DNA of 10,229 bases from Candidatus Hydrogenedentes bacterium CG07_land_8_20_14_0_80_42_17. GTDB lineage: Bacteria; UBA8481. The stretch covers positions 8,934-19,162 of the forward strand of contig PEWQ01000037.1 of NCBI GenBank assembly GCA_002780065.1, written 5' to 3'. Of this stretch, positions 6,319-10,229 are shown in pieces. How positions within the stretch are numbered: position 1 is the stretch's first letter; each line of letters starts with the position of its first letter. The position numbers and the translations under genes were made by a program. Under the pieces are notes generated by a model, which saw only the letters and a program-made list of their open reading frames with translations, was not told the DNA's origin and searched no databases.

Positions 6319-7722
6319 ATGAGCGACGTATTATCGAGGCTTGCATCAAAGCAAGCGGAAAGTATAGAGGCACAAAAACCTGAAGAGTCGGAAGGTTCTT
6401 CATTAGTAAATCTTGCGTGCAAACGTCCTCTTGAGCCTGAAACGCTTGAAGGGCTCGGGTTGCCTGCCGCATTCATTGAAGAGCTGATCTTAAAACTTTT
6501 AGATCTGCGTGGAGCCATGACAGAGCACGAAATATCATGGCACATAAAAGTTCCTAAAATGATTGTATCGCAAGTCTGCAAAGACCTGGCAAAGCGAAAG
6601 CTCATAGGGCCATCGCCGTCAAATCCGCAGGCATACATCTGTGGCTCCGAAGGAAAAGAGCGTGCCGAAGACGCGAACAGAACATCGCGGTATATCGGAC
6701 CGATGCCGGTACCGGTTGAAGAATACGTTTCGCTAATGCGAGTTCAAGTCGGACGTCCGCTCGAATTCGACCAGAAAGATATTGAAAATGCATATTCAAA
6801 GATCGTGATGTATGACAAAGAATTCCGAGACCGCATCGGACCTGCAGTTCGCTCTCAACGCTCAATACTGCTCTACGGCGCCCCCGGAAACGGAAAAACG
6901 ATAATGGGCAAATGCCTGACTGCTCTAATGAAATCGGATTTGTTAATTCCCTACGCTCTGTTTGCTCACGGCCAGATAATTAAACTTTTCGATTCATCCG
7001 TTCACAAACCGATTATTCCTGACGAATACAAGCCTTACGATCTCGATGAGACAGACAAAGTTAAATATGATATGAGATGGGTCCCGATAAAAGTTCCGTA
7101 CGTCGAAGTGGCGACTGAATTTACACTGGACGGCTTCGAACTCTCTTACAACGAGTATGCGAAATTCTACGAAATGGCGACGCACATTAAAGCCAACGGC
7201 GGAGTCTTCTTCATTGACGATTTCGGACGGCAGATAGGAAAAGCAGAAGATTATCTAAACAGGCTGATCACACCTCTTCAATCACGAGAAGACATATTGA
7301 AGATGTCGGCGACAGGCGGTCAGATTCGAGTTCCATTCTACTGCATTCCTCTTTTCTCGACGAACTTCACTTTGGACCGAATAGGAGACGAAGCTTTTCT
7401 GCGAAGATTCAAATACAAAATTCTGGCAAAATCACCAAACGAAGAAAATCTGAGAGATATATTTAAATTTGAGAGCATGCGCACCGGAATCGAATACGAT
7501 GACGCAATGTACGAATATTTTCTTGAGAAGCTCAAGAAACGCGGAGCGAAATTACGGAGCTGTCTTGCAAACGATATAATCTCGAAGATAGTCGATCACT
7601 GCAAATTCCATAATCTTACTCCAACAATGAAGAGCAAAGAACTTATGGACCTCGCATTCGAACTTAATTTCTCCGAACAGACAGAAACATGGGAATTCGG
7701 AACAAAGGAAGATAAAAGATAA
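6319..7722 (+). CDS. AAA+ ATPase with probable N-terminal winged helix, function unknown
   Basis: Residues about 40-110 look like a winged-helix fold (LRGAMTEHEISWHIKVPKMIVSQVCKDLAKRKLIGPS), probably for DNA or protein contact. The AAA+ core follows: Walker A GAPGNGKT (187-194), Walker B GVFFIDDFGRQ (295-305), sensor 1 FSTN (346-349) and a DEAFLRRF segment (357-364) with candidate arginine-finger residues R362 and R363. From memory, DDFGRQ, KANGG, the leucine-rich NRxIxPLxxRxD stretch and DEAFLRR are shared by an uncharacterised AAA+ family found in several bacterial phyla. The second Walker B acidic residue being Asp is therefore probably normal for it. A segment at 225-290 between Walker A and B is longer than in simple AAA+ proteins. 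There is no clear Shine-Dalgarno sequence; the start lies two bases after the hydantoinase stop. No function can be assigned from this evidence, and substrate remodelling is only the general role of the superfamily. Confidence 0.88.
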   Translation: MSDVLSRLASKQAESIEAQKPEESEGSSLVNLACKRPLEPETLEGLGLPAAFIEELILKLLDLRGAMTEHEISWHIKVPKMIVSQVCKDLAKRKLIGPSPSNPQAYICGSEGKERAEDANRTSRYIGPMPVPVEEYVSLMRVQVGRPLEFDQKDIENAYSKIVMYDKEFRDRIGPAVRSQRSILLYGAPGNGKTIMGKCLTALMKSDLLIPYALFAHGQIIKLFDSSVHKPIIPDEYKPYDLDETDKVKYDMRWVPIKVPYVEVATEFTLDGFELSYNEYAKFYEMATHIKANGGVFFIDDFGRQIGKAEDYLNRLITPLQSREDILKMSATGGQIRVPFYCIPLFSTNFTLDRIGDEAFLRRFKYKILAKSPNEENLRDIFKFESMRTGIEYDDAMYEYFLEKLKKRGAKLRSCLANDIISKIVDHCKFHNLTPTMKSKELMDLAFELNFSEQTETWEFGTKEDKR

Positions 7723-7729
7723 TTCAGTT

Positions 7730-10036
7730 TTGAATATTAAAACTTCAAATAATCTTTCGGCTCTGCCGGAAACTCAAGAGTTGGAAACTCAAAAGTTGGA
7801 AACTCAAGAGTTGAATCTCGATGCTCTCAACAGACAACAGAGAGAAGCTGTCATGCTGACCGAATCTCCTCTGCTTGTAATTGCCGGAGCAGGAAGCGGC
7901 AAAACCAGAGTAATAACTTATCGAATTGCGCACCTCATTAAAAATTTAAATGTTTCTCCCTCATCGATTCTAGCCGTGACATTCACAAATAAAGCCGCAG
8001 GCGAGATGCGCGATCGAGTCGAAAAGCTGACCGGCTTGAGCGCACGTTCAATGTGGGTCTCCACGTTTCACAGCGCGGCATTGAGGATGTTGAGACGCGA
8101 CCGAAATGCGCTCGGCAAGTCCAGAGACTTTTCTATCTTTGACGACGGAGATTCAGAAACGTTAATAAAAAACATTTTGAAAGAGCTCGGAATCGACCCC
8201 AAAAAAGAGAAACCGGCAGAATTTGCAAACACGATAAGCAGAGCAAAGGACGAACTGCTAGAGCCTGACGACTGGTTGGAAATCAGCCGTCGTCCGCGCG
8301 CCGACGCCGAAAAGATGCATGAGGTATACTCACGTTATGAAGCTTCTCTGAATAAATTCAACGCGCTCGATTTTGGAGATCTCATATTCGAGGCAGTAAA
8401 ACTGCTTGCCGTTCCCGAGGTGCTAGAGCGTTACAGCGGGCAATTCAGATATATCCTCGTGGACGAATATCAGGATACCAACACCGCTCAATGCACTTTC
8501 ATTCAAAAGCTGGCGTCGCGTCACAAGAATCTATGTGTCGTCGGCGACGATGACCAATCGATCTACGAATGGCGCGGCGCGGACAGAAGAAATATTTTGC
8601 AATTTGAGAACGAGTATCCTGATGCAAAGGTAATTGTTCTGGATCAGAATTACCGTTCGACTCAGCCAATTCTCAACGCCGCAACATCTTTGATAAGCCA
8701 TAATATGAGGATACGCGATAAGCGTTTGTTCACAAAAACCAAAGGCGGAATTAAACCTGACGTGCACGGAGTTGCAAATGAATATGCTGAAGCTGAGGCA
8801 ATAGTAGCCAAAATACGTGAGAACAGCAAAAATGATGAAAAGCTTTCCGATCATGCAATCTTCTTCCGAGTTCACGCTCAGAGCCGTGTTCTCGAAGAGA
8901 TGCTCTCGGCATACTCGATTCCTTATCAGCTCCTGTCAGGCGTATCATTCTATCAAAGGAAAGAGATTAAAGATGTATCGGCTTATATGAAATTAATTGC
9001 CAACAACGATGACGGAGTTTCTTTTCTCAGAGTAATCAATAATCCGGCGCGCGGCATTGGTGAAGCAAGCGTCGAAAAGATAAGAACTGCATCAAACGGA
9101 AAATCGCTCTTCGAAACCTGCAAAAATGTTTTTGATATCGATGACTTACCGAATTCAACAAAACTAAGAGTTGACCGTTTTGTCAAAACCATCGAAGAGC
9201 TAACGAGTTATTCGAAAGAGAACAACGTAGCCGATTTATTGAGAGAGATTCTGAGCGCAACCGGATATTTGAGTCAATATGATCCGAAGGACAGCGAAGA
9301 CGAAGAGCGAATCGAAAATGTAAGAGAACTAGTTTCAGTCGCAGAGGAATTTCAGTCTGAAGGCGAAGAGCCGCAATTAAACTCTTTTCTGGAAAGAACT
9401 GCGCTTGCTACTGATGTAGATAAGCTCGATGAAAATGCAGACTCAGTGATTCTTTCCACACTGCATTCTGCAAAAGGGCTAGAGTTCGCGCACGTCTATA
9501 TTGCGGGATGCGAAGAAACTTTACTTCCGCACGTTCACGCATACCGTCAAATAGATCCTAAAGAGCTTGAAGAGGAACGGCGGTTAACTTATGTCGGATT
9601 CACACGAGCGAAAAAGACACTGGATATTTATTATACTTCAGAACGGAGAATTTACGGAAATCTAGTCACCAATATTCCGTCACGCTTCATCAAAGAAGCA
9701 GAGCTTAAAGCGGTAGATTATTCGTCGGCAAAAAATATGCGGACGCGGTTCACTAACAGCAGGTTCACGCAGGCTAAAACAAAATTACCATCATTGCATT
9801 CAGCGAATTCAAAAAAGGCTCTGCCAATTCATACAGAGATCGTTTCAATGGCTCATTCAACCATAGAATCAAAAACCGGTATTTTTTCAGAAGGTGATAA
9901 AGTTAGTCATCGAAAATTCGGAGACGGTGAAATTCTTTATGTCTGCGATTCCGGAAGTGAAAACGAAACCGTTCAAGTCAAGTTTTCAAGCGGAGTAAAA
10001 ACTCTGATGACAAAGTATGCGAGGCTGGAAAAGTAG
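7730..10036 (+). CDS. pcrA: ATP-dependent DNA helicase, PcrA/UvrD type
   Basis: A superfamily 1A 3'-5' helicase that unwinds DNA in nucleotide excision repair, removes RecA and acts on stalled replication or transcription complexes. All motifs are present: Q motif LNRQQREAV (33-41), Walker A GAGSGKTR (53-60), Ia TFTNKAAGEM (84-93), II VDEYQD (244-249), III GDDDQSIYEWRGA (272-284), IV NYRS (307-310), V STLHSAKGLEF (576-586) and VI RRLTYVGFTRAKK (617-629). The C-terminal Tudor-like domain GDKVSHRKFGDGEI...YARLEK (722-768) is the RNA-polymerase-binding module of PcrA and UvrD and argues against Rep. At 768 residues it is slightly long, partly through an N-terminal repeat extension. The first codon is TTG at 7730, with AAAGGAAG too far upstream (18 bases). 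A TTG at 7811 would give the more usual short N-terminus (MNLDALNRQQ), so the start is uncertain. It begins seven bases after the AAA+ gene and is probably co-transcribed. Confidence 0.93.
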   Translation: MNIKTSNNLSALPETQELETQKLETQELNLDALNRQQREAVMLTESPLLVIAGAGSGKTRVITYRIAHLIKNLNVSPSSILAVTFTNKAAGEMRDRVEKLTGLSARSMWVSTFHSAALRMLRRDRNALGKSRDFSIFDDGDSETLIKNILKELGIDPKKEKPAEFANTISRAKDELLEPDDWLEISRRPRADAEKMHEVYSRYEASLNKFNALDFGDLIFEAVKLLAVPEVLERYSGQFRYILVDEYQDTNTAQCTFIQKLASRHKNLCVVGDDDQSIYEWRGADRRNILQFENEYPDAKVIVLDQNYRSTQPILNAATSLISHNMRIRDKRLFTKTKGGIKPDVHGVANEYAEAEAIVAKIRENSKNDEKLSDHAIFFRVHAQSRVLEEMLSAYSIPYQLLSGVSFYQRKEIKDVSAYMKLIANNDDGVSFLRVINNPARGIGEASVEKIRTASNGKSLFETCKNVFDIDDLPNSTKLRVDRFVKTIEELTSYSKENNVADLLREILSATGYLSQYDPKDSEDEERIENVRELVSVAEEFQSEGEEPQLNSFLERTALATDVDKLDENADSVILSTLHSAKGLEFAHVYIAGCEETLLPHVHAYRQIDPKELEEERRLTYVGFTRAKKTLDIYYTSERRIYGNLVTNIPSRFIKEAELKAVDYSSAKNMRTRFTNSRFTQAKTKLPSLHSANSKKALPIHTEIVSMAHSTIESKTGIFSEGDKVSHRKFGDGEILYVCDSGSENETVQVKFSSGVKTLMTKYARLEK
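7769..7813 (+). repeat. Three 15-base tandem repeats in the helicase N-terminus
   Basis: GAAACTCAAGAGTTG is repeated three times (7769-7783, 7784-7798, 7799-7813) with a single substitution in the middle copy. In the helicase frame it encodes ETQEL-ETQKL-ETQEL (residues 14-28), just before the Q motif. The unit length is a multiple of three, so copy-number change would keep the frame. Each copy ends in an in-frame TTG. Confidence 0.9.
9746..9778 (+). repeat. Short duplication and palindrome-like fragment in the helicase linker
   Basis: GGTTCAC occurs twice 15 bases apart (9747-9753 and 9762-9768), encoding RFTNS-RFTQA in the non-conserved linker between motif VI and the Tudor domain. The 15 bases TTCACGCAGGCTAAA (9764-9778) are identical to one half of the palindromic repeat near 1977-1991. 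The linker may have absorbed a repeat fragment, but chance is not excluded. Confidence 0.4.
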
Positions 10037-10115
10037 CCGCAGAAGGCGCGCCCATTGACGCGGGAGCAGGTGTCATTCTAACGGTAGCCGGGTCCGACCA
10101 AAAAGTAGAATTTTA

Positions 10116-10136
10116 TCATTGCGAGCACCGAAGTAG
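10116..10136. repeat. Degenerate half-copy of the TCATTGCG repeat
   Basis: TCATTGCGAGCACCGAAG resembles the left end of the fuller copy at 10174 (TCATTGCGGGCCGAAG), then diverges. It looks like a decayed remnant of the same dispersed element, 58 bases upstream of the better copy. The rest of 10037-10115, which includes an eight-base palindrome GGCGCGCC, shows no gene or RNA signature that I can support. Confidence 0.55.
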
Positions 10137-10173
10137 ATAAGTCAAAATGCAAATGGCAAAAGGAATTCAATTG

Positions 10174-10229
10174 TCATTGCGGGCCGAAGGCGAAGCAATC
10201 TCCTAATGTTAACAGATTGCTTCGTAGCG
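10174..10229. repeat. Dispersed palindromic repeat, cut by the window edge
   Basis: TCATTGCGGGCCGAAGG leads into CGAAGCAATCT (10191-10201), a 12-base loop (CCTAATGTTAAC) and the exact complement AGATTGCTTCG (10214-10224). The outer arm should continue beyond 10229 and end in a complement of TCATTGCG. I recognise the type from intergenic regions of many unrelated bacteria. The 11-base stem could fold in RNA downstream of the helicase, but no T-run is visible, so a terminator role is unsupported. Confidence 0.8.

Noticed and set aside
10191-10224. Intrinsic terminator for the helicase operon
   Set aside because: The 11-base stem is good, but the loop is long and no T-run follows within the window; a dispersed repeat explains it better.

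Overview
The window is ordinary dense bacterial protein-coding DNA with moderate-to-low GC by eye. It holds seven genes in two divergent groups separated by a 188-base AT-rich gap (4731-4918). Good GGAGG-type ribosome binding sites, UvrD-family helicase, ETF and hydantoinase genes, and scattered palindromic intergenic repeats point to a free-living bacterium, probably from a poorly sampled lineage. I cannot place it in a phylum. No tRNA, rRNA, CRISPR array, phage gene or intact transposase was seen.

Leftward group (4730 to 87). It starts with a 791-residue cytoplasmic protein: a GYF_2-like N-terminal domain followed by about 700 residues of coiled coil. A 91-residue membrane-anchored zinc-ribbon protein follows 21 bases later. 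After a 120-base gap carrying a palindromic repeat come etfB and etfA, the two subunits of a divergent electron transfer flavoprotein, three bases apart. The end of etfA runs into a direct-repeat block that supplies its last codons and its stop.

Rightward group (4919 to 10036). It starts with a dihydropyrimidinase/hydantoinase with a complete metal site. Two bases later comes an AAA+ ATPase with a probable N-terminal winged helix, from a conserved but uncharacterised family. Seven bases after that is a PcrA/UvrD-type DNA helicase with a possible TTG start. Beyond it (10037-10229) there is no gene, only pieces of a dispersed palindromic repeat that continues past the window edge.

The functions within each group do not form an obvious pathway. 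The ETF pair needs a dehydrogenase and an electron acceptor, neither of which is here. The hydantoinase has no other pyrimidine-breakdown gene beside it. I found no clear defence or mobile system. The least understood parts are the GYF_2/coiled-coil protein with its zinc-ribbon neighbour and the AAA+ ATPase. The most concrete structural oddities are the repeat-derived end of etfA and the apparent overlap of two opposing promoters in the divergent gap.
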